Assembly: GCA_038228615.1 (NCBI GenBank)
Contig: JBBRPC010000034.1
Coordinates: 1-21,980, forward strand
Direction: 5' to 3'
Length of the DNA: 21,980 bases
Source: F1-120-MAGs023 sp038228615
GTDB taxonomy: Bacteria > Actinomycetota > Acidimicrobiia > IMCC26256 > PALSA-610
Below are positions 13,103 through 21,151 of the stretch, one piece after another. The notes under the pieces are model-generated. The model worked only from the letters and a program-made list of their open reading frames with translations, searched no databases and had not been told where the DNA came from. The position numbers were made by a program, and so were the translations under genes. Numbering within the stretch: position 1 is the first letter of the stretch; each line of letters starts with the position of its first letter.

Positions 13103-14218
13103 GTGACTGACGCACTACGGAAAAGTCCGCTCGATATCCGCCACCGTGAACTCGGTGCGAAGATGACGCCATTTGGCGGCTGGGACATGCCATTGCAATA
13201 CAGCAGCGTCATCGATGAGCATCTCGCTTGTCGAGGTGGTGCCGTGGTGTTCGATGTTTCGCATCTCGGAACACTCCTGGTATCTGGGCCAGATGCTTTC
13301 GACGCATTGCAAGCCACGCTGAGTAACGACTTGCGACGCATCAACGTCGGGCGAGCCCAGTACACGCATCTCCTCGACCCGCACGACGCCCACGTCGTCG
13401 ACGACATCATTGTGTGGTGGGTCCGCGATGAGGAATTTCTCGTCATGCCGAACGCCTCCAACACTGATCGCGTTGTGAGAGCCCTTCGCGAACACTCCTT
13501 GATGACCATCAACAGTTCGCTCGATCGTCCGCTCGACTTTGGGTTGCGCGATACGACCTCAGAACGGTGCGTTCTCGCGTTGCAGGGACCGACGGCGCGC
13601 GAACTTGCGGCTGCGATCGCTGAGGAGATTGCTACGGTGCCGCGCTTCGGCGTCGCGCCGTTTGTGTGGAATGGCATTCCCGCGATTGCCGCAGGTACTG
13701 GCTACACCGGCGAAGACGGCATCGAGGTGCAAGTTCCGGCGGATCGCGCACTCCAGCTGTGGGATGCTGTCATCCAGGCAGGATTTACACCAGCTGGTCT
13801 GGGTGCACGAGACACGCTTCGATTGGAAGCTGGCCTTCCGTTGCACGGTCACGACCTTGGTCCTGGAATCACTCCGCTCAACGCAGGGCTGGGCTGGGTG
13901 GTGGGCTGGGACAAGCCAGCGTTCAGTGGGCATGTCGCGCTCCGTGCGCAACGCGAAGAGGGCGTCGCCGAGAAGCTCGTCGGACTGACGATTGCGGGGC
14001 GCCAACCGCCTCGTGCCGACTATGAGGTATTGAGTAACGGCGCCGTTGTGGGCCGAGTGTCGAGCGGCAACTTCTCTCCGGTGCTCGGCTGCGGAGTGGC
14101 ACTGGCATTCGTGACGACGGAAGCGCTCGACGTCGGTCACGGCGCGTTCCACATCAACATGCGCGGCAAGTTGGTCGCTGCCACTCGCGTGCCATTGCCA
14201 TTCGTATCTCGCTCGTAG
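13103..14218 (+). CDS. gcvT: Aminomethyltransferase (glycine cleavage T protein)
   Basis: A 371-residue T protein that transfers the methylene group from the aminomethyl-lipoyl H protein to tetrahydrofolate, releasing ammonia. Family marks are MTPFGGWDMPLQYSS near residues 21-35, FDVSHLGTLLVSGPDAFD near 49-66, AAGTGYTGEDGIEVQVP near 197-213 and GLGARDTLRLEAGLPLHGHDL near 233-253. Length is normal. GTG 13103 is preferred as it lies 6 nt after a TATCCT box and gives a short, typical N-terminus. In mycobacteria gcvB (P protein) lies at the end of this cluster; here gcvT takes that place. It is convergent with the polysaccharide operon, 37 nt away. Confidence 0.94.
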   Translation: MTDALRKSPLDIRHRELGAKMTPFGGWDMPLQYSSVIDEHLACRGGAVVFDVSHLGTLLVSGPDAFDALQATLSNDLRRINVGRAQYTHLLDPHDAHVVDDIIVWWVRDEEFLVMPNASNTDRVVRALREHSLMTINSSLDRPLDFGLRDTTSERCVLALQGPTARELAAAIAEEIATVPRFGVAPFVWNGIPAIAAGTGYTGEDGIEVQVPADRALQLWDAVIQAGFTPAGLGARDTLRLEAGLPLHGHDLGPGITPLNAGLGWVVGWDKPAFSGHVALRAQREEGVAEKLVGLTIAGRQPPRADYEVLSNGAVVGRVSSGNFSPVLGCGVALAFVTTEALDVGHGAFHINMRGKLVAATRVPLPFVSRS

Positions 14219-14232
14219 AAATCGCGATCGCG

Positions 14233-14251
14233 CGACGCCTTGATCGCGTCG
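14233..14251. terminator. Hairpin between convergent gcvT and the polymerase gene
   Basis: CGACGC (14233-14238), a 7-nt loop and GCGTCG (14246-14251) form a perfect 6-bp stem in the 37-nt gap between two converging genes. GATCGCG also occurs twice in direct orientation (14226-14232 and 14242-14248). There is no T-run, so a terminator role is only suggested by position. Confidence 0.35.
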
Positions 14252-14255
14252 GCGT

Positions 14256-15677
14256 CTAGAGGGGCTGCAGGACGCGGCGACCACGCGACGTGTAGCGAAC
14301 GCGTGCAGGTTCGAGCTTTGCTTGTGCTCGGAGGTCGACGGAGATCCATGCGACACAGATCGCGAGCCACAAGCTCGCGTTATTTGCCGGGACTGCCATG
14401 AACTCGGCAGTCATCGAGTTCACGAGCAGTCCGCAGAACAACGGCAGCAGCAAGAGTGCATCGCGGCGACCGTGGGTGCCTGGCCGGAATCGATACAGGG
14501 AATAGCCGACCATCGCCAGCAGCGAAACGAATGCTGTTGCGCCGAGGAGCCCGGCGTCGACGAGCACGTTGACGAAGGCGTTGTGTCCGCCGCCGAGGCC
14601 GATGCTGTCGAGGAAAATGCCGCGTGAGGCCCCAAGTCCGTCTCCGAAGAACGGTCGTTTCGCGACCTCCTGGAACGCGAGTTTCCAAAGGTTTGTTCGT
14701 TCGTTCAAGGTCGAGAGTTTGCTGACGTCTTGGCCTCGTTCGAGGTAAGTCACAATCATTGCGCCGAACGCGACCACGATTGCGGCAACCGAAGCGGTGC
14801 CGAGCGCAGCAATGTCGAATTTGGTTTTCGGCCGGGTATGTAGCAGCACCAACACGATGCCACCGACTGCGGCGCCACCGATGGAACCGCGCGTCGTGCT
14901 GAGAATGAGCGCGCTGCCGATCCACCCCGCGATCGCGGTGTAGACCCAATGAGGCCAAAAATTCAGGACGTCTCGCAGCTCAGCCGATCGCACATACGAC
15001 AGTGCGACGAGCGTTCCGATCATCAAATAAATCGCACCGGGAACCGGATGCACATAGAGCCAGTGAAAACGCGCGTTCACGACGTGGTTGACGTTGAAAT
15101 GCAGTGCATGGCCGAGCGCCACGGCGAAACACATCATCATGAGATAGCCGTGGGCGAACCGATGCATGTGTTGCACGGACGCATTTGTTGCGATCGTTTG
15201 CGCCAACGCGCACACGATGAGTACCTGAACGCCGCGCACGAGAGCCAGCGTGGGATATACGGCGTACGTCGCCGACATTGCCAAGATAGTGCCGTAGCCC
15301 CACATGGTGAAGAGCATTGGGGAGGTGCGACGAAGACGCGGTGCCTTGCCCCGTGCAAGGACGAGATACAGCGCGACGAGGCCGTAGACAGCGACCTCGA
15401 TGAGTACCTGCGAGTCGGGCCGGCCACCCAATGCTGACTGCGCGGATCGGCGTCGAAACTTCCAGTCGCTCGCGATCATCATTGGCAGGATGAGATACGC
15501 GACCCACCATCGCTCAAAATGCGAATGCCAGGCCGAAGGAACGAGTCGCGAACGGTTGGAACCGTGTTGATCTGCTTCGAGGGTGTTGATGTCGGGGTGT
15601 CGAGGATCGTCGCCGTGTACCGCGGCATCGCGAGTCCGGGACCGCATCCCGATTTGGCGATCGATGTCGATGCTCAT
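14256..15677 (-). CDS. O-antigen ligase / polysaccharide polymerase-like membrane protein
   Basis: A 473-residue membrane protein of the O-antigen ligase/polymerase (Wzy/WaaL) superfamily, which would join or polymerise lipid-linked oligosaccharide repeats on the outer face of the membrane. About 50 hydrophilic residues precede a series of roughly ten or more hydrophobic segments. The characteristic large external loop holds LNERTNLWKLAFQEV, then RPFFGDGLGASRG and GGGHNAFVNVLVDAGLLG, which match the Wzy_C domain. Being in an operon with a flippase and co-polymerase, polymerase (Wzy) is the likelier role than ligase. Its ATG overlaps the stop of the upstream glycosyltransferase (ATGA at 15674-15677). 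It is the last gene of the operon. Confidence 0.82.
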   Translation of the reverse strand: MSIDIDRQIGMRSRTRDAAVHGDDPRHPDINTLEADQHGSNRSRLVPSAWHSHFERWWVAYLILPMMIASDWKFRRRSAQSALGGRPDSQVLIEVAVYGLVALYLVLARGKAPRLRRTSPMLFTMWGYGTILAMSATYAVYPTLALVRGVQVLIVCALAQTIATNASVQHMHRFAHGYLMMMCFAVALGHALHFNVNHVVNARFHWLYVHPVPGAIYLMIGTLVALSYVRSAELRDVLNFWPHWVYTAIAGWIGSALILSTTRGSIGGAAVGGIVLVLLHTRPKTKFDIAALGTASVAAIVVAFGAMIVTYLERGQDVSKLSTLNERTNLWKLAFQEVAKRPFFGDGLGASRGIFLDSIGLGGGHNAFVNVLVDAGLLGATAFVSLLAMVGYSLYRFRPGTHGRRDALLLLPLFCGLLVNSMTAEFMAVPANNASLWLAICVAWISVDLRAQAKLEPARVRYTSRGRRVLQPL

Positions 15678-16834
15678 TGAACTGCCTTCTCAGCAGAACA
15701 GAGATTGGTCAGCGCGTCGCGCACTCCAACCGCGAACGCGCTTCGGGTGAAGAGCTCTTCGGCGCGGGCTCTTCCCGCACGGCCCATTGCGGCGCGCCTC
15801 TGTGGATTGTCTTGCAGTGTGCAGATTGCGTCGAACAGGGCCTTCGGATCATTCGGCGGAACGATCATGCCCGTTTCGCCGTCGGCAACGACTTCGGACG
15901 CGCCCCCAGGGCCCGTCGCGATGACGGGCAGGAGCATGCTCTGGGCTTCCAAACAGACCAACGAAAACTCTTCTGGTATCACTGAGGGCACAACAGCCAG
16001 ATCGGCATCGGCGTACTGAATCTGAACGTCGCCAACGAATCCCCGCCATTCGACTGCATCCACGAGATCGTATTGCCGGGCGAAATCGACCAGCTGATCG
16101 TAGAGCGGCAAGTACTCCGAAAGGGTGTCACCAAAGAGCTCAAGTTTCCATGCGCGACCCGTTTCTTTTGCCATACGGAGCGCTTCGAAGAGAATGGTTT
16201 GGCCTTTTTTTGGATGAATGCGAGCAACGCACGCGATCGTGAACGGCTCGTGAGTGGGGGGCGCTACTGCCGGTGGCGCAACAAGGTCCAGCCCGTTGTA
16301 GATGACGACGGTCCGATCTGCCAACGTCGGCCGGATCCGTCGCACCCAGCCAGCCGAATAGTTCGAGTTGCAGATGACAAGTTGCGACGACCAGCCGATG
16401 ATACGAACCAAAATCCCGGGCAGCCACCGCGGCTCGTTCGGACACTCGTGGATGTGTACGGCGTGTGGAACGCGCCACCGAAGCCGCAGCAGTGGCCCGA
16501 TTCCTGCCGCCAACGTGTTGGAGTACACCGCGTCGAACGGGTGGTCACGATGGAGTTGCGACAAGATGCGCGTGCTCCGCTCGATGCGCCGTAGCCACGG
16601 CAAGAATCCACGCGGCGTGAGATGACGTCGCCGCAATGCGTAGTCGGGGAGCAACAGGACGGTCGCTCCAAGTTCGCGCATCAGCGCGACACCAGGACCA
16701 GGCGATGGAACTGCGACCGTGACGTCGAATCTCTCAAGGAGCTCTGGCAGCACCGCGTGCAAGCAACGATCAGCGCCATACAAATCGGAGCTGTGCGCAA
16801 CGATGCAGAGATTGAACCGACGACTACGTGTCAC
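15674..16834 (-). CDS. Family 4 glycosyltransferase
   Basis: A 386-residue GT-B glycosyltransferase of the GT4 type, cytoplasmic or membrane-associated, adding one sugar to the growing lipid-linked unit. The N-terminal domain starts with LCIVAHSSDLYGADRCLHAV. The C-terminal domain has IACVARIHPKKGQ, then VVPSVIPEEFSLVCLEAQSM with the E-x7-E pair (first Glu of PEEF and the Glu of CLEA), then GPGGASEVV and ETGMIVPPNDPKAL. Donor and acceptor cannot be told from sequence. The gene overlaps the upstream glycosyltransferase by 11 nt and the downstream polymerase by 4 nt, so it is firmly in the operon. Confidence 0.9.
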   Translation of the reverse strand: MTRSRRFNLCIVAHSSDLYGADRCLHAVLPELLERFDVTVAVPSPGPGVALMRELGATVLLLPDYALRRRHLTPRGFLPWLRRIERSTRILSQLHRDHPFDAVYSNTLAAGIGPLLRLRWRVPHAVHIHECPNEPRWLPGILVRIIGWSSQLVICNSNYSAGWVRRIRPTLADRTVVIYNGLDLVAPPAVAPPTHEPFTIACVARIHPKKGQTILFEALRMAKETGRAWKLELFGDTLSEYLPLYDQLVDFARQYDLVDAVEWRGFVGDVQIQYADADLAVVPSVIPEEFSLVCLEAQSMLLPVIATGPGGASEVVADGETGMIVPPNDPKALFDAICTLQDNPQRRAAMGRAGRARAEELFTRSAFAVGVRDALTNLCSAEKAVQ

Positions 16835-17987
16835 GACGTTGACTCCATCGCGTTGCCATCGAAAATGAGCGACGCGCGGAATGTTGTGTTACTTCGATCA
16901 AAAGTGCTTCGTAGGCATCCACGACGTCGGTGACATTGAAGAGATCAGCAGCGCGTTGCCTCGCCGCGTTGCGGCGACCGTCGACGATCTCGTCGGTTGC
17001 GCATTGCAACGCTTCCAACATGCTCGGAAGGGTTTGCAACGTGAAGAACTGCCCTGTGGTGTCGAGAGTTTCGCGATTGAAGGGAGTGTCGAGCGCGGCG
17101 ATGTGTGCGCCAGCGTGCATCGCTTCGACTAACGAAGGATTGATACCGCCGACCGAGTGCCCATGAAGATAGGCACGCGCAGAGCCAAGCAACTGAAAAA
17201 ATTCGTCGCGACTATCGACATGACCGATGATGCGTACACGCGGGTCGCGTGCCGCGATATCGGCGAGGTTCTGTTCGACTGGCGACGCATAGTTGGCTGC
17301 GCCGAGCACCAACAACGGCGCCTCCAGATCCGTCGTTGAATACGCCGCTGTGATCGAATCGACGTTGTTCTCCGGATTGAGCCGAGCCGCCACTACGAAG
17401 TACTCACCCGGTTCGACCTTGAGCCGCTGCAGGACGCCTGGCGCGGGTCGCAGTGCTTCGGCCGGAATGCAGTACGGGATCACCGTCGACATGGCATGAA
17501 AATCGTCGCGATAGAGGTCTTGGATCGCTGCGCAGTCTGAGATGAGTGCCGTTGCAGTTCGCCCAGCGAGGTGCGCTGAGGTCTTGAAATACGACTTTGC
17601 TGCACCGCCCCACTTACCGCGCAGCCATTCCTGGCCGTCGGTGTTGAGCACGATCGGTCGTCCGGTATAGCGATGCAACGCGCAGAACAGGGCGTTGGCG
17701 ACATTGACGGTAAGCACGACATCGTGCCGTGCGATGCGAGACCGCACGGACGCGACCGCACCATGGCTCAGCGTGCTGAATTGTTTGCCGGGAATTGCCG
17801 GAAGGACGACACGCCGAACGCCCCGGAACGTGTCGTCGCCAGATGTCTCACCTCGGCGGCAGTACATCGTGACGTGATGACCGCGTTCGACCAGTTCGGG
17901 AAGCAACGTTGTGAGAAACGTCTCGTAACCGCTGTAGGTGGATGGGATGCCGCGCGCCCCGAAGACGCCAATATTCAGTGAAGTCAT
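16824..17987 (-). CDS. Glycosyltransferase with DUF1972 domain (rhamnosyltransferase-like)
   Basis: A 387-residue glycosyltransferase. Its N-terminus IGVFGARGIPSTYSGYETFL is the DUF1972 signature found in capsule and exopolysaccharide rhamnosyltransferases such as Cps2T. The C-terminal GT4-like domain includes FVVAARLNPENNVDSI, LGSARAYLHGHSVGGINPSLVEAM and ALDTPFNRE. Rhamnose is the commonest donor in this family, but that is an inference. ATG 17987 is preferred: the longer frame up to 18164 would reach far into the flippase gene with Arg-rich junk, while ATG 17987 overlaps the flippase stop as ATGA and starts right at the family N-terminus. The last 11 nt overlap the next glycosyltransferase. 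Confidence 0.88.
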   Translation of the reverse strand: MTSLNIGVFGARGIPSTYSGYETFLTTLLPELVERGHHVTMYCRRGETSGDDTFRGVRRVVLPAIPGKQFSTLSHGAVASVRSRIARHDVVLTVNVANALFCALHRYTGRPIVLNTDGQEWLRGKWGGAAKSYFKTSAHLAGRTATALISDCAAIQDLYRDDFHAMSTVIPYCIPAEALRPAPGVLQRLKVEPGEYFVVAARLNPENNVDSITAAYSTTDLEAPLLVLGAANYASPVEQNLADIAARDPRVRIIGHVDSRDEFFQLLGSARAYLHGHSVGGINPSLVEAMHAGAHIAALDTPFNRETLDTTGQFFTLQTLPSMLEALQCATDEIVDGRRNAARQRAADLFNVTDVVDAYEALLIEVTQHSARRSFSMATRWSQRRDT

Positions 17988-19312
17988 TGAAGGGCTTCTC
18001 GTTGGTGAAGTGCTGGGGCGACATGCCCAGTATCGACGGCGGGAGTTTCGGAAAGGGGTATTTCCGTAGCGTGAGTCTCGAAGATGCCCTTTGAGGTCGG
18101 ATGATGGCGCGCGATCACAGCGAGCCACACGGTACCAACCACCATGCCGGCCGCGAGTGACCATGGGGCGAGATCGACTGAAACGACCTTGATGGCCACG
18201 ACGGCCAATGCCAAGCCAATCGCCGAGTCGGCTGCGCGTACATAGAACACCTGGCGAGACTGCTTGCGGGCGACGAGCACATTCGCGACGGGTTGACCAG
18301 CAGCGAAGAGGAGCGCGATTGCTAACCAGCCCAACACGGCGCTTGTCGATACGTGGGCATGTGCATCGAACAGGTGGCGCGCGATGGTGCCTTTGAGCCC
18401 AATGACGATTGCCGCGTAGAGCGCGACCGGCAGCACGAGCAACGACGTCATGACCGGAAGTGGCACGGAGCGTTTGCGCATCCGTTCTTCGTTGGCGTAC
18501 ATCGGGAGTAACAGCGAGGCGACGCCCGACACGTATGTCATTGCAGGCTGACTGAAAAGACGCGCTGATTCTAAATCACCCGCGGCCACTCGCGACACCA
18601 AGCCGATAACTATTGACCGAACTGCGAACTGTGCAAGAGGGCGAATACTGAGCTGTGCGGCCCGCCACGAGGCAAACGGTACGAGCTCGCGAGCGGCGGA
18701 CCATGACGGTTGTTGCCACCGCCATTCGTCGTGCGGAAGCTGGATGAACGCCGACACGATTGATGCCGCCGCTCCAACAGTCATCGCGAAGACCACCATG
18801 GTGAGCGTGATCGATCCGTGAAGAGGCCAAGCGATGGCGAGTGCCGCAAATGCTCCGATCGCATACACGGTGTCGTTGAACAACAGCGCCCCGAAGCTCA
18901 TGCGAGCCATAAAGAGTCGGCGTCCGATCTCTTCAGCGCCCCACAACATCACCATGAGTCCGAAGAGCGCTGCCGACCATGCCCCGAGCATGATGAGACC
19001 AAGCGCGGTCGCCCCGAAAATCGCAAGGAATGCAAACGCGATGAGCGAGGCCGTGAGTCCTGAGCGCGTCCGAGGATCGAAGCGATCGAGCACCGTGAGA
19101 CTGTCGCCTATCCATGCCGTTTTCAGGGCCGTGAGTAAAATCATTGCGTTGATCAGCCACGCGTACGTACCGAATGCGCCAGATCCAAGCTGTTTGCGAA
19201 CTAAGTACATGAGCACAAAGCTCGTACCAGCCACAACGAATTGATCGGCGATCGCGCCGGCAGCACGTTGCGTCGTACCCGTTCGTCGGCGAACAGTTCC
19301 AGGCGCGGCCAT
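17984..19312 (-). CDS. Polysaccharide flippase (Wzx/RfbX-like, MOP superfamily)
   Basis: A 442-residue polytopic membrane protein with about a dozen hydrophobic segments, of the multidrug/oligosaccharidyl-lipid/polysaccharide (MOP) superfamily. It would flip the undecaprenyl-linked repeat unit across the membrane. The start, with QRAAGAIADQFVVAGTSFVL and VRKQLGSGAFGTYAW, is typical for Wzx-like proteins (first helix followed by the G..FG.YAW pattern). Sequence similarity in this family is low, so the call leans on topology and on its place between the co-polymerase and two glycosyltransferases. ATG 19312 lies 27 nt after the upstream gene. The C-terminal 40 residues are hydrophilic. Confidence 0.83.
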   Translation of the reverse strand: MAAPGTVRRRTGTTQRAAGAIADQFVVAGTSFVLMYLVRKQLGSGAFGTYAWLINAMILLTALKTAWIGDSLTVLDRFDPRTRSGLTASLIAFAFLAIFGATALGLIMLGAWSAALFGLMVMLWGAEEIGRRLFMARMSFGALLFNDTVYAIGAFAALAIAWPLHGSITLTMVVFAMTVGAAASIVSAFIQLPHDEWRWQQPSWSAARELVPFASWRAAQLSIRPLAQFAVRSIVIGLVSRVAAGDLESARLFSQPAMTYVSGVASLLLPMYANEERMRKRSVPLPVMTSLLVLPVALYAAIVIGLKGTIARHLFDAHAHVSTSAVLGWLAIALLFAAGQPVANVLVARKQSRQVFYVRAADSAIGLALAVVAIKVVSVDLAPWSLAAGMVVGTVWLAVIARHHPTSKGIFETHATEIPLSETPAVDTGHVAPALHQREALQ

Positions 19313-19339
19313 AGTGTCGATTGCGAGGCGACGGATTGG

Positions 19340-20836
19340 TTAACGCCGCGCGTTGGTGCGGGTGCGGTTGACCGATACGTCGATTGCCTGATCGCGGTTG
19401 AACACGTAGCCCAGCACGGGCAAGCTCAACAGGTCGAGGCGCTCGCGGAGGCGTTCAACTCTGCGCATCCGTACACCGCGCGGAACGACGAACAACACAC
19501 CATCGACGTTGCGGGCGAGTGATGCGCCCTGAGCATCGGTGGTGAGCGGCGGGACGTCGATGATGACGAGGTCGTACCATTCGCGGAGCCGATCGAGTAT
19601 TTCAGTCATTGTCTTGCCGCGCATCAAACTCGCGATGTCGGCTTCCTGCGCTCCGGACGGCAGCACTGCGACCGAAGTTGCATCGCCAAGATCCACAGCC
19701 CGAAGTGCCTCTTCGAGGGGGGACCGAAGCGTCAAGACGTCGGAGAGGCCAGCTGTTCCCTTCGGAATCCCTGCGATCTCGGTGATCGAACGATCGCTTC
19801 CGTCGGCATCGACGATCACGACACGACGACCGTCTCTCGCGAATGCAGCGCCGAGGTTCGCCGCTGTCGTGGTGCTGCCAGCGCCTCGTTCAACGCCGGA
19901 CACAAGCACCACGCCTGATTCAATTCCCGACCAGAGACCCGCGGCGGCGAATTCGAATGCAGGAGCCGGCATCTCAACGAATTTGCCGAGCGCCTTTCCG
20001 GCGCCACCGCGAAGCACAGGAACCTCGCCCAGTAGCCGTGCATCGGCGATGATTCCCGGAACCGAAGCGTCGTCGATGATGCGACGACGGTCTGCGATGA
20101 TCCAACATGCGAGTACTGCGACGATGAACCCAACGACTCCTCCAAGTGCGCCTTGGATACCGGCGGTCTTCAGGCCTGGTTCGATCGGGAGCAGACCCTT
20201 CGTCACGAAGTCGACGCCGTCGCCGAAGTCGGCTGCGTCAGAGTTCATTTGGATCTCTTGCGTCTCAATTTGTTCGATGACGTGTTGGGCTGCGGCGCGC
20301 TGGCTGCCGTTTGATTTGACGTTCTGCAAGATCGCATTTTCGGCGTCGCGCTTTTTCCCGTTTGCGGCGAGCTTTTCATCTCGAATGGTGGTTGCCTGAT
20401 TGCCAATCGCGGCCTGCAGGGCGGCGATCATCGCGTCGGCACGGTCAACCGCGGCCTGGCGTGTCGGCGCCGACATCGTGATGAACACGACGTTGGCGAC
20501 AAGGTCGGGCGTCGCCGTCAGCGCGTCGCGTAGATCGGCGGCCGAGGTGTTATGAAGTTTGGACGCAGCAGGCCCTAGGACGTCCTGAGATTCGGCGAAC
20601 TGCGCGATTGTCGCGGCGTAACGGACGAGTCCTGCCGGTCCGCCGATGTTCGCCGGCGTGGTGAGACCGACTCGTGCCGTCGACTCGTACGTCGGACTCG
20701 CCGACGCCGCCAGGCCAAAGCCCGCGATGGCGAATACGGCGACGAGTACGCCAGCAAGCATCCAGTACTGACGGATCGATTCCAAGAGACCGGGACCTTC
20801 AATAACAGGTCGCGATTCGTTTCGGGGGTTGGCCAC
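19340..20836 (-). CDS. Wzz-type co-polymerase fused to degenerate BY-kinase domain
   Basis: A 498-residue polysaccharide co-polymerase. Residues 24-46 and 226-247 are the two membrane helices of a Wzz domain with an external region between them. Residues from about 300 form a CpsD/Wzc-like P-loop domain: Walker A' is VDADGSD (342-348) and Walker B is IIDVPP (425-430). The Walker A loop reads SGVERGAGST (313-322), where active BY-kinases have GEGKS/T, so the invariant lysine is Ser321. The C-terminus after residue 480 contains no tyrosine, so the usual autophosphorylated Tyr cluster is missing. It is probably a pseudokinase that still controls chain length structurally. The GTG at 20836 has GGAGGG 5 nt upstream. 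First gene of the minus-strand operon. Confidence 0.88.
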   Translation of the reverse strand: MANPRNESRPVIEGPGLLESIRQYWMLAGVLVAVFAIAGFGLAASASPTYESTARVGLTTPANIGGPAGLVRYAATIAQFAESQDVLGPAASKLHNTSAADLRDALTATPDLVANVVFITMSAPTRQAAVDRADAMIAALQAAIGNQATTIRDEKLAANGKKRDAENAILQNVKSNGSQRAAAQHVIEQIETQEIQMNSDAADFGDGVDFVTKGLLPIEPGLKTAGIQGALGGVVGFIVAVLACWIIADRRRIIDDASVPGIIADARLLGEVPVLRGGAGKALGKFVEMPAPAFEFAAAGLWSGIESGVVLVSGVERGAGSTTTAANLGAAFARDGRRVVIVDADGSDRSITEIAGIPKGTAGLSDVLTLRSPLEEALRAVDLGDATSVAVLPSGAQEADIASLMRGKTMTEILDRLREWYDLVIIDVPPLTTDAQGASLARNVDGVLFVVPRGVRMRRVERLRERLDLLSLPVLGYVFNRDQAIDVSVNRTRTNARR

Positions 20837-20841
20837 GGTAG

Positions 20842-20847
20842 CCCTCC
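20842..20847 (-). promoter_or_regulatory. Shine-Dalgarno site of the co-polymerase gene
   Basis: On the minus strand GGAGGG lies 5 nt before the GTG at 20836. This strong site decides the start and contrasts with the many apparently leaderless genes in the window. It implies a transcribed leader, so the promoter should lie further up in the 315-nt gap. Confidence 0.65.
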
Positions 20848-20890
20848 ATACAAAGCAGTAGTCATTGGCCTATCGGCAAGCGGCCCGCTG

Positions 20891-20932
20891 GGATAAGGAG
20901 CTGCGGATAAGGAGCTGGGGATAATGAGCGGA
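20891..20932. repeat. Three 14-bp tandem repeats in the polysaccharide intergenic region
   Basis: Units are GGATAAGGAGCTGC (20891-20904), GGATAAGGAGCTGG (20905-20918) and GGATAATGAGCGGA (20919-20932). The first two differ at one base; the third is more diverged. The array lies 55-96 nt upstream of the co-polymerase start and about 220 nt from the divergent epimerase gene. It could be a set of regulator-binding sites. On the minus strand each unit carries TTATCC. Confidence 0.8.
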
Positions 20933-20977
20933 TGCAACAGCAAGCGCAGAGCATCGTGTACCCGCTCACGGTAGTGC

Positions 20978-20994
20978 CTTGGGCAGCTCCCAAG
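20978..20994. repeat. Perfect hairpin CTTGGG / CCCAAG
   Basis: A 6-bp perfect inverted repeat with a 5-nt loop (CAGCT) lies in the middle of the divergent intergenic region. With genes pointing away on both sides it is more likely an operator than a terminator. Confidence 0.5.
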
Positions 20995-21151
20995 CCGCAC
21001 GGCGCGCCAATGGTTGTGTAACAAATGTGTGAACCGACGTCTTCGCGCTACAAGGCGCTGGGATCGTGCCGATAATGTCCTGGGTTCGAGTTTGCACTGC
21101 ACTACCCGTTCGCCTTGTGCGCTCGCGCGGATTTGGAAATGGTCAGGAAAT

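Larger units (their letters stand above)
20837..21151. other. 315-nt divergent intergenic region of the polysaccharide locus
   Basis: This is the only gap over 300 nt. It separates the divergently transcribed co-polymerase and epimerase genes. It holds the Shine-Dalgarno site of the former, the 3 x 14-bp repeat, a hairpin CTTGGG-CAGCT-CCCAAG at 20978-20994, a small dyad TTGT-GTA-ACAA near 21014-21024, and a possible plus-strand -10 TAATGT at 21073-21078 without a good -35. No coding frame with family resemblance and no RNA gene was seen in it. Confidence 0.6.

Noticed and set aside
13559..14356. 265-codon open frame on the minus strand spanning the gcvT end
   Set aside because: Antisense to well-conserved gcvT sequence and overlaps the end of the polymerase gene; no domain likeness.
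17988..18164. N-terminal extension of the DUF1972 glycosyltransferase to 18164
   Set aside because: It would overlap the flippase gene by 180 nt; ATG 17987 gives an ATGA junction and begins at the family N-terminus.
19539..20399. 286-codon open frame on the plus strand
   Set aside because: Antisense to the Wzz/BY-kinase gene; Ser/Pro/Arg-rich low-complexity translation without any recognisable domain.
21010..21100. tRNA-like GGTTCGA motif in the intergenic region
   Set aside because: No matching acceptor or anticodon stems could be drawn around it; a lone T-loop-like heptamer is not evidence of a tRNA.
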